Below are positions 37,001 through 46,404 of a stretch of 64,000 nt of DNA, piece after piece. The notes under the pieces are model-generated. The model made no database searches. It was not told where the DNA came from and worked only from the letters and a program-made list of their open reading frames with translations. The position numbers were made by a program, and so were the translations under genes. The stretch covers positions 7,688,001-7,752,000 of the forward strand of contig NC_063995.1 of the NCBI RefSeq assembly GCF_932276165.1. Direction: 5' to 3'. The DNA is from Plutella xylostella. Its lineage: Eukaryota > Arthropoda > Insecta > Lepidoptera > Plutellidae. Each line of letters begins with the position of its first letter. Within the stretch, counting starts at the first letter, position 1.

Positions 37001-38950
37001 AGTCAGCACACGACACCGGCTTGTCTGCTCATAGAAAGTTGCAGAACAATCAATATTAGCTGCCGAACACGCCACATCCGAACCCGTATCTTCATTGTGC
37101 CGCAGACGAAAAAATATTGACATAAGGCTGTTACTTAACTAACAGTGATTACCGGAAAATGCTGTAGCTTTTTTAATTAGATACCTTAGGTATTTAGGTC
37201 TTTATTGTACGCTGACTGAAATGGTGAGAAACTATGAGGTCGACAATGTATTTCACAGCATGGAATGGCCCCATTCCTTCCGCTAGGGCAATTTACCCTG
37301 CTCTACATGGAATGCAGTCCGTTAAACGTTGTCAGGCTATTACAGGGGTATTTGTACCCAGCGATTCATTTGTCTCGCTGCCAAATTGGTCAAGCCGCGT
37401 ATTGTCATGGAAATGAGAAGGCGGTACTCGCCGACCTGTGCATGAATGAATTGTTAAGAAAACGAACGTAGGGCTTAATTGTGACAAATTGTTGTATTCA
37501 GTTGTACGATTGTCTTATCGCTCGCGATAATCGCGGACTGTTGCTTCGCTAATAGGTTTAAAGGTTGTTTTGAACGAGACTTCATTCCCCATTGTTTGAA
37601 CTCGTTATCGGTTCTGACGAATAGTTTGTTGTTTGCAGGTGAAGTACATCTGGACGTCGGGGCGGCTGTGCGACTTCAAGGGCTGCAACCGGCCCGACCT
37701 GCTGCCCAACGAGGTGAACGGCTGGTTCTGGACCGCCGAGCTGCAGAAGCTGGCGCCCACCACCAACCGCCAGCAGAACGACTGGTCCGAGGGCGGCGGC
37801 ATCGGCAAGCCGCAGCCTGACAACCGGGTGAGTCTCGACCTTGTGGGTGGTCGTACTGTACCGACACGGAGGAATGCCATAGCATACACTCTTACGCAAG
37901 TGCTAATGGTAATGAATCGGGCTCTTCGTTAAGTAATGTTTGTCATACGTCAATGTGTGGCCCCGCGGATGTGTTGCAATGAAAAGGAAAGTGGCGAGAA
38001 TATTTATGCGAAATTATTCTGCGAAGGGCGCACCCGCATGGGCCGCTTTCTACAAACAGCGGCGGCCGCGGGCGGGCAACAAAAGCTTCAAATTTATTCG
38101 GGTTGCGTACGCGCACCGCATGATGCACACTTTCCCTGCGTCGCGTCGGCCGGGCCGCGGATCAACAATAACGTAATCTGCCGCGGTTACCGGTTACGCA
38201 GGCGGAATCTTCAGCGTCCGTCTTTTGTCAACTGACTGACCAACCGCTTTTTTCCGGTCAATGCCCAAAATTTTAATTTCCCTTCTGCCTGTTTCTGCTT
38301 TATGATTACCTACTTTAGTATAAAATTTATTCGTTTTGCGGTGATTTTCCGTTACTTCATTTAACTACTTAGAACATTATATAATTACCGTAATGCTCAT
38401 TACCTACTTAGCACCGACTTTGTAATTAAATGTTCTTGCCGGACTTTATATCGAACGCTCCTTTTGACGACCGAATGGCGTAGTGGTTAGTGACCCTGAC
38501 TACTGAGCCGAAGGTCCCGGGTTCGATTCCCGGCTGGGGCAGATATTTGTTTAAACACAGATATTTGTACTCGGGTCTTGGATGTGCCCGTAAAATGGCA
38601 ATAGGCCCGCCCCCTATTACATTGGGACTATTTGGGACTAACATAACACTCTGGCGAAAAGTGGGTGCAGCAATGCACCTCTGCCTACCCTGCAAGGGAG
38701 TACATTAGTACAAGGCGTGAGTGTGTTTGTGTGTGCTCCTTTTGTGTCCGCTTACTAACCATATTATCCCCTCCAGGAGCTGATCCAGGGCGGCGCGGCG
38801 GAGCACTGCGTGGCGATCCTCAACAACTTCTACAACGACGGCGTGCACTGGCACGACGTGGCGTGCCACCACCGCAAGCCCTTCGTGTGCGAGGAGAACG
38901 ACGCGCTGCTCAAATACGTGCGCTACACCAACCCCAACCTGAGGGTCTGA
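31051..38950 (+). CDS. Secreted C-type lectin-domain protein (four coding exons)
   Basis: Coding exons 31,051-31,189, 33,646-33,806, 37,639-37,827 and 38,777-38,950 join in phase at GT-AG introns to give 220 residues. Residues 1-19 form a signal peptide ending AAAHA, so the product should be secreted. The rest is one C-type lectin-like domain: a lead-in Cys (SQCVQRV), WLSARNYCRQRCMDLVSLET, GRLCDFKGC, GWFWTAELQKL, then EHCVAIL and WHDVACHHRKPFVCEE with the closing cysteines. QPDN in the Ca2+-site region and WHD in place of the usual WND suggest altered or lost sugar binding. From memory the architecture and size resemble Drosophila schlaff/Clect27, a cuticle-barrier lectin, but I could not test this. 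AATAAA at 39,404 gives a likely 3' end near 39,430. Confidence 0.9.
31823..31895 (+). tRNA. tRNA-Lys (anticodon TTT)
   Basis: The 73-base gene folds as a standard tRNA. The acceptor arm pairs GCCCGGA with TTCGGGC (one G-U), the D arm is AGCTCAGTCGGTAGAGC, the anticodon loop is CTTTTAA with TTT at 31,856-31,858, and the T arm is CAGGGTTCAAGTCCCTG. The discriminator is G. Both internal promoter boxes are intact, and a T5 terminator follows at about 31,901. It lies on the sense strand of intron 2 of the lectin gene, so it is probably transcribed independently by Pol III. Confidence 0.96.
31946..31990 (+). repeat. Partial tandem duplication of the tRNA-Lys 3' end and terminator
   Basis: TCCCTGTTCGGGCGACCAAA, followed by the same T run and a TATAAAATATGAAA stretch, repeats 31,882-31,941 about 66 bases downstream. 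The copy lacks the 5' half of the tRNA, so it is not functional. Confidence 0.85.
32928..33198 (-). repeat. SINE-B copy
   Basis: The minus-strand head GACCGAATGGCGTAGTGGTT plus the B box GGTTCGATTCCCGGCTGGGG is the same as in SINE-A. The body then changes to a GTGTTGATATTTATATTTAG / GGTTCTGCCTAGCTTGGGGT / GATGTCCCCATA 3' half with an (ATT)n tail. It lies in intron 2 of the lectin gene. A clean target duplication was not found. Confidence 0.8.
33599..33616 (+). other. Decoy copy of the lectin exon-3 acceptor
   Basis: CTCTCCCAG|AAAAGGGCTACTTCTAG lies 47 bases upstream of the true TTCCCCAG|ACAAGGGCTATTTC. Read in the phase left by exon 2, it would encode K-K-G-Y-F and then stop. It resembles a duplicated acceptor with the first codons of the exon. 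Confidence 0.55.
34475..36490. mobile_element. TIR transposon with a 4-bp duplication, 2.0 kb
   Basis: The left end GGGCAGTTCTTCTTTTTAAC is repeated in inverse at the right end over about 28 bp (..CTACATAA). TCAT flanks both ends (34,471-34,474 and 36,491-36,494). Internal words such as CTCTGTCAC and CACTCTGTAACG recur on both strands. No transposase was recognised, so the family is unassigned; a 4-bp duplication is seen in several superfamilies. It sits in intron 3 of the lectin gene. Confidence 0.75.
38467..38734 (+). repeat. SINE-A, complete copy with TSD, 268 bp
   Basis: The head GAATGGCGTAGTGGTTAGTG (A box) and GGTTCGATTCC (B box) leads into a body with AATGGCAATAGGCCCGCCCC and GCACCTCTGCCTACCCTGC. 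A perfect 10-bp duplication, GCTCCTTTTG, flanks it (38,457-38,466 and 38,735-38,744). It lies in the last intron of the lectin gene, with only 32 bases between the second duplication and the splice acceptor. Confidence 0.93.
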
Positions 38951-39403
38951 GCCGGCTCACCATAGACAACATAGAACCAAAAATTACAAGAGAGAAACCG
39001 TACAAAACTTAATCAAAACGACTCTAATTACTTCGACTGCTGAATTAGAAATATGTATCAGTGATTTGAACAGAATATTTTGCAGTAAATTGTTTAATCT
39101 TTTGTTGTTTTGACTAAAGCCTGACCACTGGTGTTTAAAAAGATTTATGGCATAAATTACAGTTGATTTAATAACCCTAATACACCTTTAGGCATCCTGG
39201 CAACCTCTGTTGTATACAGGTGAGGGTAAATTTGTATAGGGGACTCCTAACCCAATGAGAATGTACTGATTTCTATCTTTACCCTAACTGTATCTTTTCC
39301 AGTGGTCAGATAAGTTTTAAGTTTACCTCATTAACATATTTATTGCAGTATTGTAAAACGGTAGTCATAGATGCAGGTTATTTATAAGTATTTAATATCT
39401 GTC

Positions 39404-39409
39404 AATAAA
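39404..39409 (+). terminator. Polyadenylation signal of the C-type lectin gene
   Basis: AATAAA lies 454 bases after the stop, followed by a T-rich stretch. It is the first canonical signal downstream. Confidence 0.7.
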
Positions 39410-39679
39410 GACTGCTAATTTTTATTATATTCTTTTAATTTAGGCTAAAACTCTGACTGTGTTTAAATCGGTTTAGCTCTATGTGTATTTATGTACTCTA
39501 AATGGTGAATTGCACGAAATATTTAAATCTATGCTGTCTTGCTTTGCCACTATACTGTCAAAGCAAGCCAGCAATATATTTAAATATGTTTTAATGTTTG
39601 GTGCAAGTCACCCTAAAATTATAAAACATACCAAAACTACTAAATGAAAATAGTCAGCATTAAAATGACTTAGGAAAGG

Positions 39680-39685
39680 TTTATT
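39680..39685 (-). terminator. Polyadenylation signal for the PIN4/109-residue unit
   Basis: AATAAA on the minus strand begins 15 bases after the stop codon of the 109-residue ORF. I see no minus-strand AATAAA between the PIN4 stop and this site, which suggests that one transcript spans both ORFs. Confidence 0.65.
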
Positions 39686-39699
39686 AATTAAGTCACTTG

Positions 39700-40194
39700 C
39701 TAGGCAGTAGGCATAGTTATTCTGAATTTGTACCGTAGCTGTCTGGGCAAAGATTTCTTGGACATAATGAACCAGAGGCAGAAATTGCAGAAGTAGACTA
39801 GTGCCAGGAGCATCATCACATGCATCAGCTGACACAGACGCAAGAAACTCAGCTTCAGACCAGAACTATGACAAATAAGTTGAGGGTTACTAATTAAATC
39901 ATGTAAAGAAAATACAAGAAACTACAAAGGTAAAAAATGCAAAGTTAATATATATATTTACAATCCTATTTAGATACATAAGTGTAACACAACTTAAGTT
40001 TTAAAATAATGAGGAGTCAAAAATACTCACTCTTTGTTAGAAAACTCATCAATGTCTTCATTGAAAGACTCGGTAGAATATTGTGGGTCAGGCAAAGTAA
40101 CAAAGTCTTTATCGAACTGCTCCTGCAGGCAGCATATCCGCTCCATCACAAACAGCAGCAGTATGGCCCAAAAATATTCAAGTTCAAACACCAT
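39700..40194 (-). CDS. Unrecognised 109-residue, two-exon membrane protein ORF
   Basis: Exon 1 is 40,194-40,031 and exon 2 is 39,865-39,700. The 165-base intron has a GTGAGT donor and a TTTGTCATAG acceptor, and the joined frame stays open to TAG. The protein starts MVFELEYFWAILLLFVMERI, which could be a signal anchor or membrane segment. An acidic middle follows (TESFNEDIDEFSNKEDSG), then a second hydrophobic segment (LMHVMMLLALVYFCNFCLWF) and a basic end (SKKSLPRQLRYKFR). I do not recognise the family. The ATG has G at -3 and +4 and lies 5 bases after the PIN4 stop. AATAAA follows 15 bases after its own stop. It could instead be an intron-containing PIN4 3' UTR, but that intron would then lie about 170 bases past the PIN4 stop, a setting that normally exposes a transcript to decay. 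Confidence 0.55.
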
Positions 40195-40199
40195 TTCAT

Positions 40200-40785
40200 T
40201 CATTTTTTGCCTTCAACCATTATAATGTGATAGCCAAATTTAGTTTTGATGGGTGGGTCAGTGTAGACAGGGTTAGCTACTGTAGAGATGGGGAGGGCGA
40301 ATGCGGCGTCCTGGAAGGGTCCCACCATGGCGCCGCGGATCTGCCAGCCGAGGTCGCCGCCCTGGCGCGCCTTGTCCTCACTGTAGGCCGCAGCTACATC
40401 AGGAAACTTTTGCCCAGCTTTTAATTTTTCTAAAGCCTCCATGCATTTTGACTGTTTTTCGCACAGTATGTGACGTACTTTGACAGCAGTTCCACCCTTT
40501 TTCTCTTTGCCGGCCGATTCTATATTCGAAAAACAAAACGATATGAATAAAAATTGCGCGAAGGGCATTGACTATAATATGATAAGCGTAGAAGGGCTTT
40601 GTATGGAAATATATAAAAAGAATAACTGGGCATTGTAATAGATTTTAGGATTGAATATTGATTATCATTTACAGATGGTATGAAATTAGGATAAGCAAAT
40701 AACCTTTAGCATCCCCGCCGGATTTTCCACCACCTTTGCCACTCCCGCCTGCCTTTCCTTTCTCTGGCTGCTTTTTAGGCGGCAT
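40200..40785 (-). CDS. PIN4: Peptidyl-prolyl isomerase, parvulin Par14 type
   Basis: Exons 40,785-40,704 and 40,519-40,200 join in phase 1 (GTTATT donor, AATATAG acceptor) to give 133 residues, close to human PIN4 (131). The N-terminus MPPKKQPEKGKAGGSGKGGG is the basic Gly/Lys-rich tail that in mammals binds DNA and helps nuclear and preribosomal targeting. From about residue 36 comes one parvulin domain: VKVRHILCEKQ, YSEDKARQGGDLGW, MVGPFQDAAFALP, DPPIKTKFGYHIIMVEGKK. The enzyme isomerises X-Pro bonds; family members act in ribosome biogenesis and chromatin. The longer open frame through the intron (start at 40,568) is not the real start, because the conserved N-terminus lies in the upstream exon. 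A transposon block begins only 106 bases upstream of the ATG. Confidence 0.96.
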
Positions 40786-41104
40786 TTCAATTATGTAGTT
40801 CAGCAATTCTAACTGTATTTGATAAAAGAATAATGTTATTAAAAATTTAAATTACATTTGTTTACTTTTGTAGGTTATGTTATGCCATATGACAGGACAG
40901 GGGTTCCGCTCATCTCGCATAATCTTTATTGACCAAAACTCATTTCGCATAACTCGTATGGTCTAAACTTTTTTGGCCGAACCATCACTTTGCCAAGACT
41001 TATGTGGCATAAGGCTCGTTTCGTCTAAAACTCTTTAGGCACAATCTTTAAACACCTAAGTTTCGTTTGCTCAAATTTTTGTTCGTCTATACCTATGTAT
41101 AATC

Positions 41105-41190
41105 TTGTTTCTCATAATGTTTTCTTAATAAATAATATATTAAGTATGTAGTAAATGTACAAATTGTGGTATTTTTCTCCTACATCCCGA
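41105..41190. repeat. Dispersed repeat shared with 55,908-55,995 (inverted)
   Basis: AATAATATATTAAGTATG...GTGGTATTTTTCTCCTACATC recurs in inverse at 55,908-55,995 with about 85% identity by eye. It is followed by a GC-rich stretch of GAGCGAAGCG-type words (41,280-41,370). Confidence 0.65.
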
Positions 41191-41470
41191 AAATCAAGAT
41201 ATTGTATGATCAAAAAATCGAAAGTTAACGACCAATATAATTATTACAAACCCCATGAGATCGAAACCTAAAAATAGGTGCGACGACGAGCAAAGCGAGG
41301 AGGAGCGTGTTAGGTGCACATGTTCATCAAAACCAAAGCGGAGCGCAGCGAAGCGGAGCGGAGCGTTTTCCAAACAGCGGAAACAATACAAGGCACCAGT
41401 TTGCGCTATGTAGGGAGACGCTCCGTCAAAGTTAAAGCCAAACGAATATTATTACTTTGTATAAACCTAA

Positions 41471-42769
41471 TACCCCATTTACACTCTCGCACGAGTGGCG
41501 AGGCGAGCGAGGAGGCGAGGGGCGAGGCGCGAGTGTGAACAGACGCTCGTGGCTCGCCTCCTCGCTCGCCTCGCCACTCGCGGCGCTCGCGTCCGGAGCG
41601 GTTTTTGGGGCACGAGTCAAAGGAGCTCGCGTCGAGCTCGCTTCGCACGCGAGCGGGTGTTTACACTCTCGCGTCCGCTTCATTCTGGCTTCTACATCGT
41701 GGCGCGCAGGTTGTGTTCGTCGTCGTATAATTATAGCGTAGTGTTTTTTCCTCAGTTGTATAATGGATTGGTCGCAAGACGAAACATTTAATTTCATATA
41801 AGTAAATATTTCAATAAAATAATAATAATAAAAAAACACTAAAACGTAAGAAATAAAAGCAGTACTTACCTGCTTAGATATATTAGTACTGTCACATAGA
41901 ATAGGTCTAAACCATGTCTAAATCTTAAATTATTTCTTACGTTTTAGTGGTTTTTTGAAGTCGTTTTTTTATCATTATTTTATTTTATTACTTATTTATA
42001 CTTAGTTTATTTGCAATAATTGACAATCAAAATTAAGAAGCAAATGATACCTATAAGTCCTACTAGTCAGTAGTAAACACGAAGTAGTTGCTATATACCA
42101 TACCTACCGTTGAGGAGTTCCCTTGACTACCTTCCGTTTCCATCATCAGATCAGCTCAAGGTCACCATCATATTTTTTTTAATGTTAAAAATATAGGTAA
42201 GTACCTATGTACTTTCTAAAATTTCATTAACTACAATCGGTTAATAGGTACCCAAAATGGAAATTCATAGCCTGTTTTTAACCCTTTACCCACCCTTGGA
42301 GGTGGAATCAAAATTTGAAAAAAATGGGATCTCAACCCAATACAAAAAAAAAAGAATTTTCAAAATCGGTCCATAAACGGCGAAGTAATCGGTGATCATA
42401 CATAAATTCTTTATTGTTGCGGCTAAAACTTCGACGTCCTCCATCGTTGCTAGCTCAAAGACAACTGAACTCTGCACGAGAGTGTAAACACCCACTCGCG
42501 TCGCACGCGAGTGGGTGTTTACATTCGCGCCTCCGCACGAGTGACGAGGCGAGCGAGGAGGCGAGGGCCGAGGCGAGAGTGTAAATGGGGTATGCGACGC
42601 GAGCTCGACGCGAGCTCCTTTGACTCGTGCCCCAAAAACCGCTCCGGACGCGAGCGCCGCGAGTGGCGAGGCGAGCGAGGAGGCGAGCCACGAGCGTCTG
42701 TTCACACTCGCGCCTCGCCCCTCGCCTTGTCGCTCGCCTCGCCACTCGTGCGAGAGTGTAAATGGGGTA
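41471..42769 (+). mobile_element. Harbinger-like deletion element, copy A
   Basis: The ends TACCCCATTTACACTCTCGC and its inverse lie between TAA duplications (41,468-41,470 and 42,770-42,772), as in PIF/Harbinger. Both ends carry dense GCGAGGCGAGC repeats. Near the left end a plus frame begins MDWSQDETFNFI, like the start of a Myb/SANT-MADF DNA-binding protein. Near the right end a minus frame begins MEDVEVLAATIKNL, like the N-terminus of a Harbinger transposase. The two genes converge from the ends, but their bodies are missing, so this is an internally deleted, non-autonomous copy. The GC-rich open frames over the ends are compositional artefacts. Confidence 0.75.
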
Positions 42770-43044
42770 TAACGAATTTGAACGTGTATGTGTGTGTGTG
42801 TGTGTGATAAATAATGAGCGAGTTATCCAAGAATATTAACGTTGGTCCGCTAACCACCCTCTTTCCCTCTTTAATTTTTTTTTCACAGCTTGAGTCAGTA
42901 CTTAAATGAGTAACAGCAACAGGTAGAGCGGCCAGCCCACATCTCGTATTGGTGGCGGGGATTATCTATTAGTAGGTGCGATGCGATGCGATGGCATAAG
43001 AAATACCGAAACCCCAGAAGAATGCTTACTATGGTTTTATTTGA

Positions 43045-45208
43045 TACCCCATTTACACTCTCGCACGAGTGGCGAGGCGAGCGACAAGGCGAGGGGCGAG
43101 GCGCGAGTGTGAACAGACGCTCGTGGCTCGCCTCCTCGCTCGCCTCGCCACTCGCGGCGCTCGCGTCCGGAGCGGTTTTTGGGGCACGAGTCAAAGGAGC
43201 TCGCGTCGAGCTCGCGTCGCACGCGAGCGGGTGTTTACACTCTCGCGTCAGCTTCATTCTGGCTTCTACATCGTGCCGCGCAGGTTGTGTTCGTCGTCGT
43301 ATAATTATAACGTAGTGTTTTTTCCTCAGTTGTATAATGGATTGGTCGCAAGACGAAACATTTAATTTCATATAAGTAAATATTTCAATAAAATAATAAT
43401 AATAAAAAAACACTAAAACGTAAGAAATAAAAGCAGTACTTACCTGCTTAGATATATTAGTACTGTCACATAGAATAGGTCTAAACCATGTCTAAACCTT
43501 AAATGATTTCTTACGTTTTAGTGGTTTTTTGAAGTCGTTTTTTTATCATTATTTTATTTTATTACTTATTTATACTTAGTTTATTTGCAATAATTGACAA
43601 TCAAAATTAAGAAGCAAATGATACCTATAAGTCCTACTAGTCAGTAGTAAACACGAAGTAGTTGCTATATACCATACCTACCGTTGAGGAGTTCCCTTGA
43701 CTACCTTCCGTTTCCATCATCAGATCAGCTCAAGGTCACCATCATATTTTTTTTAATGTTAAAAATATAGGTAAGTACCTATGTACTTTCTAAAATTTCA
43801 TTAACTACAATCGGTTAATAGGTACCCAAAATGGAAATTCATAGCCTGTTTTTAACCCTTTACCAACCCTTGGAGGTGGAATCAAAATTTGAAAAAAATA
43901 GGACCACATGGGATCTCAACCCAATACATAAAAAAAAGAATTTTCAAAATCGGTCCATAAACGGCGAAGTAATCGGTGATCATACATAAATTCTTTATTG
44001 TTGCGGCTAAAACTTCGACGTCCTCCATCGTTGCTAGCTCAAAGACAACTGAACTCTGCACGAGAGTGTAAACACCCACTCGCGTCACACGCGAGTGGGT
44101 GTTTACATTCGCGCCTCGGCCCTCGCCTCCTCGCTCGCCTCGTCACTCGTGCGGAGGCGCGAATGTAAACACCCACTTGCGTGTGACGCGAGTGGGTGTT
44201 TACACTCTCGTGCCGAGTTCAGTTGTCTTTGAGCTAGCAACGATGGAGGACGTCGAAGTTTTAGCCGCAGCAATAAAGAATTTATGTATGATCACCGATT
44301 ACTTCGCCGTTTATGGACCGATATTGAAAATTCTTTTTTTTATGTATTGGGTTGAGATCCCATGTGGTCCCATTTTTTTTCAAATTTTGATTCCACCTTC
44401 AAGGGTGGGTAAAGGGTTAAAAACAGGCTATGAATTTCCATTTTGGGTACCTATTAACCGATTGTAGTTAATGAAATTTAGAAAGTACATAGGTACTTAC
44501 CTATATTTTTAACATTAAAAAAAATATGATGGTGACCTTGAGCTGATGATGAAAATGGAAGGTAGTCAAGGGAACTCCTCAACGGTAGGTATATAGCAAA
44601 TACTTCGTGTTTACTACTGACTAGTAGGACTTATAGGTATCATTTGCTTAATAATTTTGATTGTCAAATATTGCAAATAAACTATGTAAGTATAAATAAG
44701 TAATAAAATAAAATAATGATAAAAAAACGACTTCAAAAAATCACTAAAACGTAAGAAATAATTTAAGGTTTAGACATGGTTTAGACCTATTCTATGTGAC
44801 AGTACTAATATATCTAAGCAGGTAAGTACTGCTTTTATTTCTTACGTTCTAGTGTTCTTTTATTATTATTATTTTATTGAAATATTTACTTATATGAAAT
44901 TAAATGTTTCGTCTTGCGACCAATCCATTATACAACTGAGGAAAAAACACTACGTTATAATTATACGACGACGAACACAACCTGCGCGGCACGATGTAGA
45001 AGCCAGAATGAAGCGGACGCGAGAGTGTAAACACCCGCTCGCGTGCGACGCGAGCTCGACGCGAGCTCCTTTGACTCGTGCCCCAAAAACCGCTCCGGAC
45101 GCGAGCGCCGCGAGTGGCGAGGCGAGCCACGAGCGTCTGTTCACACTCGCGCCTCGCCCCTCGCCTCCTCGCTCGCCTCGCCACTCGTGCGAGAGTGTAA
45201 ATGGGGTA
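43045..45208. repeat. Giant inverted repeat of Harbinger-like copies B and C
   Basis: Copy B (43,045 to about 44,128, same orientation as A) and copy C (about 44,128-45,208, opposite) are joined tail to tail. The whole is bounded at both sides by TACCCCATTTACACTC. The junction is a GCGAGTGGGTGTTTACATTC palindrome around 44,095-44,190 with no terminal TACCCC between them. The arms are about 1.08 kb and near-identical apart from small deletions. The left flank is TGA and the right is TCG, so there is no simple duplication around the pair. Confidence 0.85.
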
Positions 45209-45257
45209 TCGAGGCGAGCGAGGAGGCGAGGCCCGAGGCGAGAGTGTAAATGGGGTA
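45209..45257. repeat. 49-bp orphan right terminus of the Harbinger-like element
   Basis: GAGGCGAGCGAGGAGGCGAG leads to GAGAGTGTAAATGGGGTA. It is a lone right-hand terminus wedged between copies C and D. Confidence 0.8.
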
Positions 45258-46404
45258 TTACACTCTCGCGTCCGCTTCATTCTGGCTTCTACATCGTGCC
45301 GCGCAGGTTGTGTTCGTCGTCGTATAATTATAACGTTGTGTTTTTTCCTCAGTTGTATAATGGATTGGTCGCAAGACGAAACATTTAATTTCATAGAAGT
45401 AAATATTTCAATAAAATAATAATAATAAAAAAACACTAAAACGTAAGAAATAAAAGCAAGTACTTACCTGCTTAGATATATTAGTACTGTCACATAGAAT
45501 AGGTCTAAACCATGTCTAAACCTTAAATTATTTCTTACGTTTTAGTGGTTTTTTGAAGTCGTTTTTTTATCATTGTTTTATTTTATTACTTATTTATACT
45601 TAGTTTATCCTAACTAATATTATAAATGCGAAAGTAACTGTGTCTGTCTGTCTGTCTGTCTGTCTGTTACGCTTTCACGCCAAAACTACTGAACGGATTT
45701 GAATGAAATTTGGTATACATACGGTCTAGACCCTGGGAAAGAACATAGGCTACTTTTTATCCCGGAATTCCCACGGGAAAACTTTTTAAGGCGAAGCGAA
45801 GCGCGCGGGGACAGCTAGTTTACAATAATTGACAATCAAAATTAAGAAGCAAATGATACCTATAAGTCCTACTAGTCAGTAGTAAACACGAAGTAGTTGC
45901 TATATACCTACCGTTGAGGAGTTCCCTTGACTATCTTCCGTTTCCATCATCAGATCAGCTCAAGGTCACCATCATATTTTTTTTATGTTAAAAATATAGG
46001 TAAGTACCTATGTACTTTCTAAATTTCATTAACTACAATCGGTTAATAGGTACCCAAAATGGAAATTCATAGCCTGTTTTTAACCCTTTACCCACCCTTG
46101 GAGGTAGAATCAAAATTTGAAAAAAATGGGACCACATGGGATCTCAACCAAATACATAAAAAAAAGAATTTTCAAAATCGGTCCATAAACGGCGAAGTAA
46201 TCGGTGATCATACATAAATTCTTTATTGTTGCGGCTAAAACTTCGATGTCCTCCATCGTTGCTAGCTCAAAGACAACTGAACTCTGCACGAGAGTGTAAA
46301 CACCCACTCGCGTCGCACGCGAATGGGTGTTTACATTCGCGCCTCCGCACGAGTGACGAGGCGAGCGAGGAGGCGAGGGCCGAGGCGAGAGTGTAAATGG
46401 GGTA
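45258..46404 (+). mobile_element. Harbinger-like deletion element, copy D (left end missing, Helitron inside)
   Basis: Same family and orientation as copy A. It begins at the internal TTACACTCTCGCGTCCGC, so it lacks the GC-rich left terminus. It ends GTGTAAATGGGGTA followed by TAA. It keeps the MADF-like start in the most intact form of the four: MDWSQDETFNFIE runs into a GTAAAT donor, whereas copy A has a stop there. A Helitron at 45,608-45,818 interrupts it. Confidence 0.75.
45608..45818 (+). mobile_element. Lep1-type Helitron inserted in Harbinger-like copy D
   Basis: It starts TCCTAACTAATATTATAAATG and ends GGGACAGCTAG. Copies A and B carry the empty site TTAGTTTATTTGCAATAATT. The filled site reads TTAGTTTA, the insert, then TTTACAATAATT. 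Insertion is therefore exactly between A and T with no duplication, which proves both element ends. Confidence 0.95.

Noticed and set aside
37582..37899. Minus-strand frames of 69-105 codons
   Set aside because: They are shadows of the GC-rich lectin exon at 37,639-37,827.
37941..38240. Overlapping 60-99-codon frames in a GC-rich patch
   Set aside because: They lie in the lectin gene's last intron, with no recognisable motif and no splice continuity.
39608..39835. 75-codon minus frame MSADACDDAPGTSLLL
   Set aside because: It uses a different frame from the spliced 109-residue ORF, does not join exon 1 in phase and has no donor or acceptor of its own.
40200..40568. PIN4 start at 40,568 by reading through the intron
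   Set aside because: The upstream exon 40,785-40,704 encodes the conserved MPPKK... tail and splices in phase; residues translated from the intron match nothing.
41314..45436. Many overlapping GC-rich open frames of 60-178 codons on both strands
   Set aside because: They come from GCGAGGCGAGC repeats in Harbinger-like termini and from reading across copy junctions. Only the short MDWSQDETFNFI and MEDVEVLAATIKNL starts resemble proteins.
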